Positions 20,370 through 30,780 of a stretch of 64,000 nt of DNA are shown here, one piece after another. The position numbers and the translations under genes are program-made. The stretch comes from Limnanthes douglasii subsp. nivea. Lineage: Eukaryota; Streptophyta; Magnoliopsida; Brassicales; Limnanthaceae. The stretch lies in NCBI GenBank assembly GCA_036936605.1, contig JAUPFV010000002.1, forward strand, positions 316,960,893-317,024,892. The letters are read 5' to 3'. Position 1 is the stretch's first letter. Every line of letters begins with the position of its first letter. Below the pieces are notes generated by a model. That model did no database searches and was not told the DNA's origin. It saw only the letters and a program-made list of their open reading frames with translations.

Positions 20370-23356
20370 ATGTTCACAGCAAGAAACGCCCTAGTAAAAG
20401 GTGGGTGGCTCAACTTGTCGGATTTAGAAAACGCTCAAAAAGTCGAACGAGAAAAGCGCATTGTTGCAGGCCTCCCTGTTTCTCCTATTGACAAATCTGA
20501 AATACCAAGTTCAGAGCCTGATCAGGGTTCGTCTTCAGCCAAAAGTGCTAAACCCAGAAGGTTATTCCAGCCCAACCTTTTACCGATCGTTTCAGGCTCA
20601 TCGGTCCAGGAATCAGAGCCCGTCGCTGAACCAGATCAGGTAGTTACAAGCACTAGAATACCTTCCCTATTTATCGCCATGGGATCAGATGCTGACATCT
20701 CCCCAGAGAAGCTGGTAGAACGACGAAGGGGTCGTTTAGTGAAAGGGCAGGCTGCCACCGCACAGCCTAAGCCTGCCAAATCCACGCCTTCTAAATCTGG
20801 GGCTAAGAGTAAAACTACAGAGTCAGAGGAACCCACTAAAATTCCCAAGGACAAGTTTTCCGGTCTGGAGGCAACCAGTTCAAGCCTTCGGAAAGAGACC
20901 TCCGGATCTGAGCCCCAGCCGGACTCCAGACCACAAGAGGAAAGTAACGCCCAACCATCCGGAGGACCTACTGAGCCAACCACCAGTTCTTCTCTCCCAA
21001 AAATAACTGATAATCCTTCCAGGGTAATGGAAGATGTAATAGAGGATAGTATCGAAGAAGCCCCTTTTGAGTCCGACGTCTCCGGGAAAACAAGTGAGGC
21101 TGTTGCTGCCAAGAAAAGCAAGGGCAAGGAGAAACCATGTTTAAAACACCCGGATCTTCCGGAGTGCCTTGTGGGAAAAGTGGGACCTTGCTTCCACAAA
21201 GTAAGTGTAAGGTATCTGCTGGCTATGCAGAAGATTAATTATGCTTTTATTCACACAGCCGAACTAGGCCGGATGCGGACAAAGTGGGGGATTCCTGAGA
21301 ACGTTAAAGTGAGGATACCGGTGGATCCGGAGACACCGATGGATTGCAAGCTGAGTGAGATATTTTTCTTCACTGAGCTATTCAACTGGGGCTTAGGCTT
21401 CCATTAGATCCGGAGATCGTTAGATACTTCCATCTCATAAAGCTCTTCCCAAGCCAATTGAGCCCCAACGCTTGGTATACGCTCATGGCTTGTATTATGG
21501 CCTCCAGACTCTTCGGAATCCCTCTTCCGATGGAGCAGTTTACTGCAGTGGCCAACCTTTGCAGGAACCACCACATCCCATTCTATCATTTTAACATGGG
21601 CGATAATTATAAGGCGGTGGATGACTTACTTGAGTCGGAGAAAAGCTGGAAGACTCAATTTTTGTTCATCAATGGTGCCTGGGAGAATGGGAGGAAAATT
21701 AAAATTGGTGTCAACCCAAGCATGCTTACCAGCAGATGGCGAAGCGATGGTAAAAACCTCATCACATACTTCCACTTTTACTTATAACAAATTTGTTTGT
21801 CTAATTTCTCTTCTTTTGTTTTTTGGTAGTGTTGCCTAAGGATTTCAACGATTACTTAGAGATTGGGCAGTCTACTTGTGCCAAGCTAAATGTTTGGGCT
21901 GCTGAGAAATGGGGAAACCACTTCCACAACTGCTTTACCGGAGGCAATTTAACAAGATCCCATCTCAAGAATACAACTGACCGGAGGAATTTGTCTTGGG
22001 AGGAATTAACCACTCCACCCCCTCCGAGGGTGATTCTTCAGAAGACAGAAGGAAAAGATGGAAAATTGGTATTGTCGGGCAGAGCTAAATCCCCAAGCAA
22101 GATGAAGGGCAAGAAGGGAAAAGGAATGCAAGGTGTGGTTGAGGCCAATCCTACCGAGGTGGAGGAAGCTGTCCCAACAAACCCAGAGGGGAAATACCAA
22201 GGACAGATTGATGTTGCTTTATTACAAGTGGTAGAGCATGAAAGCACCAGGGAAGTGGTTGGATCTCCAAAACCCCCCAAAGGCTCCCAAGAAAGACAGA
22301 AAACGAAGAGCAGAAGGTGTAGAGAGGGAGGCCAAGAAAAAGAAAACCTCCAAGGGAGATGAAGTTTCTCTCCGGCCTCCGGAACCTCTTCCTCCAGTTG
22401 ACCCGACTGACCCCACTCAAGCAGAAGAAATCCCCGGTGATTTTCACACCGGAGAAGGTGCCGAAGGGGACATTAATATTGATGGTGTCGACATCACTGG
22501 GCTCCAATGGATTGGTCTTTACTTTGAAGACTTTGCCAAAGATGATTTTTCCGGTCCTTACCTCCCCCCAAGCTCTTCGAACATCATCACTTTCAATGGC
22601 AGGTCGTTTTCTGTTTCAAGTGAGAGAGACATTGTCACCCACTCCTTACTGAGCAATATCCAGCCAGTGCTTACCTTAGGGGAGCAAGTGCGAAATCAGT
22701 CGGCCATCATCAACACACTCAACTCCGATAAAGAGAAATTATCTAGCGACTTCTTCAGTGCCAACCAAAATGCTGAGGCATTGAAGAAAGAAAACGAGGA
22801 GTTGAAGAAACGTCGGGAGGACTTGGCCATCAAGTTGGCCACTTCGGAGGGAGTTGTCAAAGAAATCCAATTGAAACAATCTGATCTGGAGAGAAAGCTC
22901 TCTTCTTCAAAAGAGGAGGTGAAGGCCAAAGACAGCATCATTCAGACCCTAACCAATGATAAGATTTCGCTTGAAAACACTGTGTCCAAGGCTGAACAAG
23001 AAAACGCTGACTTGTTAAAGGAGCAAGAGAAAACAATCCAAGCTAGGATTGATGCTTATACCAACGAGGTGATAGACTCTCAGGAGGAAAGGTATGCCGA
23101 AGTCAAGTCAGATATGGTCTTGCTCTTTCATGAGAAATTTCCGAAGAGGACACTGGGAGATTTATGGAAGTTTGTAGAGTATGAAGACCTCCCATTCCAC
23201 ACGATGGCTGGTGGTGATAGACATAACTACTACAGTGGTTGTGATGACACAACCGATGAAGAGGAAAAGACTGGAGAGAGTCCGGATGAAGAAAATGATG
23301 ACCCAAAGAATAAGAAGCCAAGTGAGGCTGAGCCATCTAAGAAAACTCAGTCTTAA
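20370..23356 (+). pseudogene. Extra gene of element B, opposite strand to gag-pol (gypsy-type transposon domain plus coiled coil)
   Basis: ATG at 20,370 (MFTARNALVKGGWLNLSDLE). A long Ser/Pro/Glu-rich disordered N-terminus runs to about 21,110. Then LPECLVGKVGPCF, VRYLLAMQKINYAF and WGIPENVKVRIP, then FFFTELFNWGLGF. A 1-nt loss near 21,403 shifts the frame, and LDPEIVRYFHLIKLF, MACIMASRLFGIPLPMEQF and PFYHFNMGD follow in the next frame. An 80-nt phase-1 intron sits at 21,750-21,829. The second exon has VWAAEKWGNHFHNCF, a Lys-rich stretch with one more frameshift at about 22,240-22,360, a coiled coil (about 22,680-23,060), FHEKFPKRTLGDLWKF and an acidic tail. Homologues are on the minus strand of A and C. 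No known activity; a chromatin- or particle-associated role would be a guess. Confidence 0.85.
21750..21829 (+). other. Intron in the extra gene of element B
   Basis: GATG^GTAAAAACC...TTTTTTGGTAG^TGTTGCC, 80 nt, with a T-rich tract before the acceptor. Splicing joins R-W-R-S-D to V-L-P-K-D in phase 1 and removes a stop at 21,785. The position equals the intron of A. Confidence 0.85.
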
Positions 23357-23392
23357 AATATCAACTATCTTTTTAATTTTTTGTGATTGAAC

Positions 23393-23500
23393 CAAAGTCC
23401 TTGGATGGCCAAGGCATTTTTTGTAACCATGTCCGGCCCTTGTCCGGATAAACCTTTCTGTTTTGAAAATTCAAAGTCTTTGGATGGCCAAGGCATTTCG
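23393..23500. repeat. 79-bp tandem repeat in element B
   Basis: CAAAGTCCTTGGATGGCC at 23,393 recurs at 23,472 with AAGGCATTT after each. It sits between the extra gene and integrase, the same slot as the arrays of A and C. Confidence 0.8.
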
Positions 23501-23765
23501 TATATCTTAATAGGTAGTTTTATTTTACACAACTCTTGCATTGTTTCATAGTTTTTCAACTTAGGTGGCTAATTTTAAATAGCCCTTAGTTATTTTACAA
23601 GTATTTTAAAGTGAGAGTGTTTAAATTCTCCGATGACAAATGTTTAAGTAGTCATCACTCCACCAATTCAATCTGGTCTGCTATTGATAAAAAAATTCAA
23701 AGAAAACTATTAATTGAAACACTCTGAATCTTTTAAGAAGGCATCAAATTTTATAAAAAAGCTCG

Positions 23766-23817
23766 GACACCTCATTAAAACCTCTCCGCGCCACCAGGGT
23801 AGGAAAGAGTATGCCCC
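23766..23817 (-). other. Conserved non-coding block after integrase, element B
   Basis: On the minus strand CATACTCTTTCCTACCCTGG then TGGCGCGGAGAGG and TTTTAATGAGGTG. It begins 47 nt after the integrase stop. It is closely alike in A, and weaker but clear in C. Confidence 0.75.
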
Positions 23818-23863
23818 CAAATATTTACATGAACTTTTAAACAAGTAAATATTTACATAGTTT

Positions 23864-25063
23864 TCATTCCAAGTACAACCGGAGGTGTTCAACGTTCCAG
23901 GGGTGATTCAAAATCCTTCCATCCTTATCTTGGAGCCGGTATGTCCCAGACTTAAGCTTTTCACTGACCACATAGGGTCCTTCCCAAGTTGGAGCTAACT
24001 TTCCGAACTGCTTCTCCTTGGTATGTAGGAATACTTTCCTCAATACTTCATCCCCTGGTTGAAAATACCTTCTCTTAATTTTAGAAGCAAACCTGCTTCT
24101 CATCAAACCTTGATAGTGTGTGGCTTTGAGGTGAGCCTTAACTCTTATTTCTTCCATCAAGTCAAGCTGGCCTCTGACCGCCACTTTGTTAGCGTGTTCG
24201 TAAAAATTATGAACTCGAAATGAAGGAATAGTAGCTTCTATGGGAGCTATGGCATCCATCCCATATACTAAGGCAAAGGGAGACTTTTGTGTTGCAGCCC
24301 CGGCAGTGGTCCGGTAGGCCCATAAGACTTCTTGTAAATAACTTGGCCATTTTCCAACAGGTCCCTCTAAATTCTTTTTAAGACCGGACAATATGGTCCT
24401 GTTAGCCACTTCAACTTAACTGTTTTCCCGTGGGTGGAAAGGAGAAGAGAAGCAGTGTTGAATGCCTCTAGAGGCGCAGAAATTCTCCATTTCCTTGTTG
24501 TCGAATTGTGGCCCATTGTCTGTTGTTATCTTCTGTGGAACCCCAAATCTGCAACAAATGTTAGACAAAATGAATTTGATAACAGATTTCGAGGTACTTC
24601 CTGCCAATGGGGCTGCTTCGATCCACTTCGAAAAGTAATCAATGGAAACAATTATAGTTCTGCACCCCCCGGACGCCATGGGTAGATGTCCCACTAAATC
24701 CAGCCCCCACCGAGCAAAAGGTATTGGCTTAGAAATTGACTCCAAAGGGACAACTGGGGTATGAATTTCATTGTTGTATCGTTGGCATGGATCACACTTC
24801 TTCACCAAATCCTTGGCATCTTGCATTATGCAGGGCCAGTAGTACCCATCTAACAAAACTCTTCTAGTTAGAGCCATGAATCCACATTGTGCTGATCCCT
24901 CACCATCATGTAACTCGAAGAGCACCACTTGAGACTCATCGATCCCCAAACATCGCAAGAGGGGTATACTATAGGATTTTTTTTTATAAAGAACATCTCT
25001 TAGGATGACAAAACCACGAGCCTTGTATTTTATTTTCCTTACTATTACTTTTTCTGGAGGCAA
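23864..25063 (-). pseudogene. int: Integrase of element B
   Basis: Zinc region: ELHDGEGSAQCG (the second His expected here is Gln), GYYWPCIM, CDPC. Core: LDLVGHLPM (Asp), TTDNGPQFDN (Asp), then a TAA at about 24,417 immediately before VEVANRTILSG (Glu), so the triad is split by a stop. C-terminus: WAYRTTAGAATQKSPF, LRKVFLHTKEKQFGKLAP, WEGPYVV, LKSGTYRL, ending YLE at 23,864. The 182 codons after the stop are open. The two lesions (His to Gln, TAA) would prevent activity. Confidence 0.92.
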
Positions 25064-25105
25064 GATGCCAACTGAGCGATATTGAAGGAGAGGAAATCTC
25101 CAATC

Positions 25106-25657
25106 TTAGGGTTGTTTTATCTGTATATTCAAACTTTCTTCTTCCTTATCCGGATTGATTTGAATGGATTGGTATTCTTGCACATGTATCCAAGGGTAGG
25201 ACTCAGAGTAGGCTATGGTTGCCAAGGAGTCTGCTAGCATATTTTCCGTTCGAGGTATGTGCTCATAAGTGACGCTTTTGAAATTGAGTGCCACTTCTTT
25301 GAGGATGAACAAATATTTAATCAGCTGCTCTTTTTTGGCTTCGGATTGACCTTGTGCATGATGGATAAGAAGCTGAGATTCGCTCATTAACCTGACCCTT
25401 TTGGCTCAACCGATGAGAGCTAACTTCAAACCAACTATAGCAGCTTCATATTCAGACTCATTATTAGAAGCCTTGAAGGTAAAACATATAGCCCGGTACA
25501 TCCTGTCACCATACGGAGAGGTTAAACATATCCTAGCACCACAACCCATGTGACTTGATCCACCATCAGTCCGGATGACCCATACTTTTTTATCTTTTAC
25601 ACCAGTTGCTTGTTTAGTATCCCTATCTGAATGGAATTCAACTAAGAAATCAGCCAC
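25106..25657 (-). pseudogene. Second, archaeal-type RNase H of element B
   Basis: VIRTDGGSSHMGCGARI (Asp), NNESEYEAAIVGLKLA (Glu), then after a short break SESQLLIHHAQ, where the catalytic Asp seen in A (SDSQLL) is Glu, then MLADSLATIAY (Asp). A TGA near 25,405 and a TAA at 25,660 bound the segments. It lies between the Ty3-type RNase H and the integrase zinc region. Confidence 0.86.
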
Positions 25658-25660
25658 AGT

Positions 25661-26878
25661 TTAGGCTTTGACTGCCGTTCGAGGTGCAAAATCAATATCG
25701 TAGTCTCCCAGCTCTACTGACCACTTGGTCATTCTACTTGAAATGTCTGCCTTTTGGAGAGCATTTTTCAATGGAAAAGACGTCCGGACAATGATCGAAT
25801 GAGCCTGAAAATAGGGCCTCATTTTCCTCACAGCAATCACCATGGCTAGTGCTAATTTTTCAAGCTTTAAATACTATTTTTCTGCATCTATCAAGCTTTT
25901 GCTGATATAGTACACCGGACGAGGATAATTATCCACTTCCCTAACCAATACTGCACTTATAGCAAAATCAGAAACTGCTAAGTACACGTAGAGGGTCTCT
26001 CCATCAATAGGTTTAAACAAAGTCTTGGGGGAAGACAAGTGCTTTTTAATCTCATCAAAGGCCTCATCACACTGTGGGGACCAGCTAAAATCTTTTCCAC
26101 CTTTCAGAGTTTGAAAAAACGGGGCGCACCTGTCCGAAGACCTTGAAATAAAACGGTTTAGTGCAGCCAGCCTCCCGGTCAATCGTTGTACTTCTTTAAC
26201 ATTCCGAGGAGGCTCCATTTGTAGTAAAGCATTAAGTTGGTCTGGATCAGGCTGTATTCCTTTCTCACTTATCACATACCCCAAGAATTTCTCGGACTGT
26301 ACTCCAAAAACACACTTTTCTGGATCCAATTTTAAATTCACTTTCACCAGGTTGGCAAAAGTTTCCCGGAGGTCTGCCAAGTGTAGTTCTTTGTCCATAC
26401 TTTTTACCATCATGTCATCGATGTAAAATTCCATGTTTCTTCCAATTTGATCAGAAAAATCCTTGTTCACCAACCGCTGATAAGTAGCCCCAGTATTTTT
26501 TAACCCAAACGGCATTACCTTATAACAATGGAGGCCTCTATCAGTAACAAATGTAGTATGTTCTTGATCCTTCAGATCTACTTGAATCTGATTATACCCG
26601 GAGAAGGCATCCATAAAAGACAATAGCTTATTTCCAGACGTAGAGTCCACCAACTGATCAATTTGGGGGACCGGATATAAATATTTTGGGCAAGCTCTGT
26701 TGAGATCTGTGAAATCGATGCACATACGCCACTTACCATTTTTATTTTTTACCAACACCGGATTGGCTGTCCATAAAGGGTAATGAGATTCCTTTATGTG
26801 CACCATTTTAGTAAGCCGGTCAACCTCTTGAACTATGCCATCAGCCTTTAGAAAAGGCTCTCCGCTTTTGTACAACAA
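25661..26878 (-). pseudogene. pol: Reverse transcriptase and first RNase H of element B
   Basis: 334 open codons plus 60 more. RT motifs: RMCIDFTDLNRACP, LLSFMDAFSGYNQIQ, VMPFGLKNTGATYQR, the catalytic YIDDMMVKS (about 26,425) and KFLGYVISEKGI. Then the Ty3-type RNase H: YLAVSDFAISAVLVRE, YYISKSLIDAEK, and after one stop near 25,872 MRPYFQAHSI and ELGDYDIDFAPRTAVKA. All RT catalytic residues are present. The best-preserved RT among the Tat elements here. Confidence 0.93.
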
Positions 26879-27148
26879 GTGCTATGTCCCTTTGGATGGA
26901 TAATTGGTGTGATATAATGTCTGCTGCTACTCCGGTTACATCAGCATTGCACCAAGCAAAAACATGCTGATGGTCTTTCAAGAAATCTAACATTTTACCC
27001 TTCATTTCCGATGTCATCTTGGATCCTATCTTGACACTTTTTCCTTCAGCCAGAGAGTGAGTTTCAACTTCTTCAATTGGTATTAAAACACCAGGGGTCT
27101 CTCTAGGTCATCAATTTCACCCTCTCCCCCAGAGGGCCCCTCAAACTG
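26879..27148 (-). pseudogene. Protease-RT linker of element B, decayed
   Basis: 270 bp between the protease end and the RT ORF. Every minus-strand frame is interrupted. In A the same part encodes KIGTRLSPEVKEGLIRFL and related segments, which are hardly recognisable here, so it is likely partly deleted. Confidence 0.5.
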
Positions 27149-27848
27149 CTATTCCTCATTGATCCGGACTGCCCCCAACGTTCGAGGGGCCAGTGCTGTT
27201 GCATAACACTCTCTTGCTACCTTTTGGCTGCTTTGAACAACTCCCACTTTTCCTTGCACAACATACTTCAAACATTGGTGGACTGTTGAAGCCACAGCAT
27301 GCATCCTGGAGAGCCAAGATCTCCCCAGAATAGCATTATAACAAGTGGGACAATCCACCACAATAAAAAGTATTCTAACCATCTTTTTAAAAGGGCATTT
27401 GCCCAAAAAACCTCCTCCTCGAACTCAATCCATCACATCTGCTGAGCTTCCAGTGAAACCCACAATTGACCTGTTCGAACGCTGAATTACTGCTGGATTC
27501 TTCATTTTTTTTGTAGGAAGTTAAAAAGAGAATATTGGCTGAACTTCTGGTGTCCACCAAAATTCGTCTTATGTCATTGCCCCCAATGGATGCTCCTATG
27601 ACAACAGCATCTTCATGAGGACCAGCAATGTCCCTCAAGTCGTCCTCATCGAAAACAATGAAAGAAAATAGAATTTGTGATTGATAGGAAGTCATGCCTC
27701 CTAACAGTTGGGTAGCTAAAGTATGAACGTGCCTCTTTCTTGAAGAAGCAGTTGGTGCAGTCATGGTGTCTCCCCCGAATATTGTAAGTGACTCAAAAAA
27801 GCTAATAAGTCCGGACACCGTCTTACAATGCTCTGTGATAACACCCAA
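27149..27848 (-). pseudogene. pro: Aspartic protease region of element B
   Basis: SFFESLTIFGGDT, then GPHEDAVVIGASI, then the active-site segment ILVDTRSSANILF, in which the usual DTG is DTR (AGA codon). A frameshift near 27,400 leads to YNAILGRSWLSRMHA and STVHQCLKYVV. The Gly to Arg change in the catalytic loop is expected to inactivate it. Element C has the same change, A does not. A second frameshift at about 27,849 separates it from gag. Confidence 0.88.
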
Positions 27849-27849
27849 T

Positions 27850-29562
27850 TTATTCCGGGGTTGGATCAGGATCTAAATATTCCGACTCTACATCAAATCT
27901 TTCGATTATTACCATAGCCCCATCCGGAGCCGATGTGCCTGCATTGTTTAGACCAGCCCGATGAGCATTATGAGGCCTATTTCCACTTCTTCTTTTGACA
28001 TACGCTCCCAACTTTCCTCTTTCAATCAAATTTTGAACTTCTTGTTTCAATGCAATACAATCTTCAGTGTTATAGCCAATATCATGGTGATACTGGCAGA
28101 AACAATTATTACGGCTCTCCCTAGGAGATTGCAATGCATCCGGCCTTCTGTAGTGTACTTCGTCTTTTGTTTTGTCATAAATGGTGGCTACGTTTTCTTT
28201 CAACTCAACAAACCACTCTGGTTGAACCCAAGGCCCCCGTTTATTTCTAGATTGCTGGCTCTGGGCTGGTGCAACTGGATGAGACTGAGCTTTGGCTCTG
28301 TTATGACCCTGTCCGGCTTCCTTGGCCTTGTTCCCGGACTGGTTCTGGTTTTGATTTGGTGCAGCTGGAGCAGACCTCACCTGCCTGTGCACCCTAGTTT
28401 TCTTTGTTTCATCTACATTAATCTGTTTACCGACCTGATTCAACAGACCTCCCCATGTCATGGCCTTTTTCCTAGTTACTGAATTAGCCAAGTTTCCAGG
28501 GTTTTAACCCGGCCTCAGAGAAGCTATTGCTACTTGTTCAAAGCAATCAGCCAATCCATTCTTGGTATTTATAAAACGACTTATGTATTCTTTTAAGGAT
28601 TCGTTTGGTTCTTGGGCACAATGGATAATTGTGTCTCCATTGCCCTTTACTTCCTTACTTCCAACAAACAGCCTCCGAAAGGCCACCCAAAAAGTATCAA
28701 AATTTCTGATGCAGCCTTGTGGCAAACTATTGTACCACTTCAGAGCACTCCCCGTAAAATATTGGGAGAATGCCTTACAAAGTAATTTGTCGTCATCATC
28801 GAAATTCATCATAATTTTTTTGAATTGTTCCAAGTGGTTATCCGGGTCTTTACTGCCATCATATTTTTCCATTTTTGAACTGTCAAACCTCTTAGGAAGG
28901 TTCCCGGACAATATCTTGGAGGACAATGGAGATTGTCTCCAATTCCGGCCACGACTGAATACAGTATCTTCGTTAGGAGTTGCAAAGATACCTGGCTCAT
29001 CATGGAAGGCAAAAGGATCTATTAACAAGCGGTCTACGTGTCTTCAGCCATGACTATGACTGTGAGACGATCCTTTACCCAGATGCCTCTTCAACCTTCC
29101 ATGCCTGTCCCTTTTTCTTGAATACTTTTTTACCAACTTTTGTTTCTTTTTAGAACGGCATTCCTCGCTGCTGGATGACAAGGACTCTTCAACTCCATCT
29201 TCATTTGAGGAGCTACTAGAAGACTCTGAGTTTGAATCTAAGCTCTCCACTGGTTTAGACTGGTGACACTTTTTTGAGCTAGCATGAGTCTTTTTTGCAC
29301 TCACATTGGTCTTTGATGGCTCATGCTCTCTTAGATTGTCAGTATGATGAGCTGATGACGCCTTAGACTTCTCTTTTGTGCCCATCTCTGCTCTCGTGGC
29401 TGCCCTCAAAGCTTCTATTTCAACCTTTAACCTATCTCGCTCCTCAATCGTATATTCATCATTTTCCCCCATCACTTCTGCCAAATCTGGTGGCATTTCT
29501 TGCACGTCCGGATTCATCCGAACTGGTTTTTCTTGATGGTTTTGAATGCTAGATTCTGGCAC
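27850..29562 (-). pseudogene. gag: gag of element B
   Basis: ATG at 29,562. A charged N-terminus with a Ser-rich acidic block (29,200-29,130) and a basic His/Arg end, then a TGA at about 29,044 in an otherwise continuous frame. The capsid domain (29,028-28,504) has DGSKDPDNHLEQFKKIM, KWYNSLPQGCIRNFD and ESLKEYISRF. One TAA (28,504) follows, then a Gln/Asn/Pro linker and a CHYC-type knuckle (CQYHHDIGYNTEDC, third ligand His replaced by Tyr) at about 28,095. Only two nonsense changes interrupt one frame for over 1.6 kb. Confidence 0.92.
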
Positions 29563-29568
29563 CTTCTT

Positions 29569-29587
29569 CTCCCACTGTGGTCGCCAA
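29569..29587 (-). promoter_or_regulatory. Primer-binding site of element B
   Basis: Minus strand TGGCGACCACAGTGGGAG starts two bases after the 5' LTR. It differs from the sites of A and C, so B may use another tRNA primer. Confidence 0.75.
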
Positions 29588-29589
29588 TT

Positions 29590-29965
29590 TGGTGTGGATT
29601 ATTTTCAACTGAGGGTAATTTTGTCTAGAGTTTTGTGATGTTTTAAGGGTATTTAATGCTTAAGTAGTTTGTAGTGAGAGATTTGAGCTGACTGGTTGTA
29701 TTAAATGTCAATTACCCTCATTAATGAAAGTGGTTGGGTATTTATACCCTTAATTATGGGCCACATGGGCTTTCGGGTCACACTTATGAATTCGGGTCAA
29801 GTTCAATGACTCATTAGTTTTTAAGCAAGTAGGTAATTAGCTTAGTCATGAAGTGATTTAGTTTTTAATACATTAGTCCTGTTCGGATGGTTCAGTGGGT
29901 GGTTTTTGTCCGAATTGCCCCTGTCCGGTTCCCACAGTGAGTGGTGAGAAAATCCGGACTCATCA
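29590..29965 (-). repeat. 5' LTR of element B (right end)
   Basis: 376 bp. On the minus strand TGATGAGTCC...CCACACCA, with a TATAAATA box at 29,739-29,746 for the full-length transcript. The ATGTA duplication follows at 29,966-29,970. Confidence 0.93.
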
Positions 29966-30500
29966 ATGTATAACTTTCACTTATCTATAAAATTATTCAA
30001 ATAACCTTATATAGTGGTCTTGATGTCCAGGCATATTAGGCAGGTGCTTCATTTTCAACTACCACCATACAATGTCATACGCTTTATGCGGACGATAGTC
30101 AGACACGGTCTCCGTACCATTTGGGGCTTGTTGAGGGATTGCATTATCTGGATATGCTATCTATCATTAGGTTTGAATATCGGCCTTGAGGGTTGCACAT
30201 AGATATTTTGTTGGCCATTTAGTCATATATATTGTGTTAGTCATTCAGCCAAGTTAGGGAGTGCACACGGATGCAACCCTTTGTTGGGACACACTTAAAC
30301 GTAATAGTCAAGTGAAAGGTTGTATTCGTGCACAATCACTCTTCATAACATACTTGTCTCTTTGTCCAAATTAGAGGTCGTGCATCGACACATGAACCCT
30401 TTAGCCACAATTAACAAGTGATGGATACGTTTGTGTGCAATCACTCCTCACATTATATTTGACCAAGTCACAAATCGTGCATTGGCACGCGATATCATAT
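29966..30500. repeat. Repeat unit U, copy 4 (right part)
   Basis: Resumes with ATGTATAACTTTCACTTATC, matching about 531-1,060 closely, and then continues as the downstream region of the SWEET gene. It includes GGGACACACTTAA, the empty site of element A. No gene is seen in 30,500-30,780 apart from the SWEET 3' flank. Confidence 0.85.
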
Positions 30501-30780
30501 TGAGATTGATATCTTGTGGGCATTCGTTTTAAGTTTTATATATTATCATATTAAATGTTTAAAGTTTCTCAGATTTATGCCTCGATGTTTAAAGCCTGAT
30601 TCAAGTTTGGATTTGGATGAAACTTTAATTTATATACAAATTTATTTTCATTATTTGTTATTCTTAAAAATTATGCTTGATTGGTCAAACAAAATTGAAC
30701 AAGACAAATTTGAAAAAAAAACACGTATTTCAAACTAAACTTGTGAAAATATAACATTTTGTCCAAAAAGAGTAAACTAT

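Larger units (their letters stand above)
19556..29965 (-). mobile_element. Ty3/gypsy Tat-lineage retrotransposon, element B (complete ends)
   Basis: A 10.4-kb element in minus orientation with two 376-bp LTRs and a perfect 5-bp target duplication ATGTA (19,551-19,555 and 29,966-29,970). The gag-pol frame runs 29,562 to 23,864 on the minus strand. An extra, intron-containing gene runs 20,370-23,356 on the plus strand toward it. About 17 of 376 LTR positions differ by eye (4-5%), so it is younger than A. Some gag-pol lesions are single nonsense changes in an otherwise continuous frame, with a few frameshifts. It inserted into repeat U copy 4, separating it from the SWEET gene. Confidence 0.94.

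Noticed and set aside
20636..21199. 187-codon minus-strand ORF inside the extra gene of element B
   Set aside because: Mirror frame of a Ser/Pro-rich coding region; the plus strand has the conserved domain and the homologues in A and C.
27961..28482. 173-codon plus-strand ORF over gag of element B
   Set aside because: Shadow of the minus-strand gag, which has the capsid and zinc-knuckle motifs.
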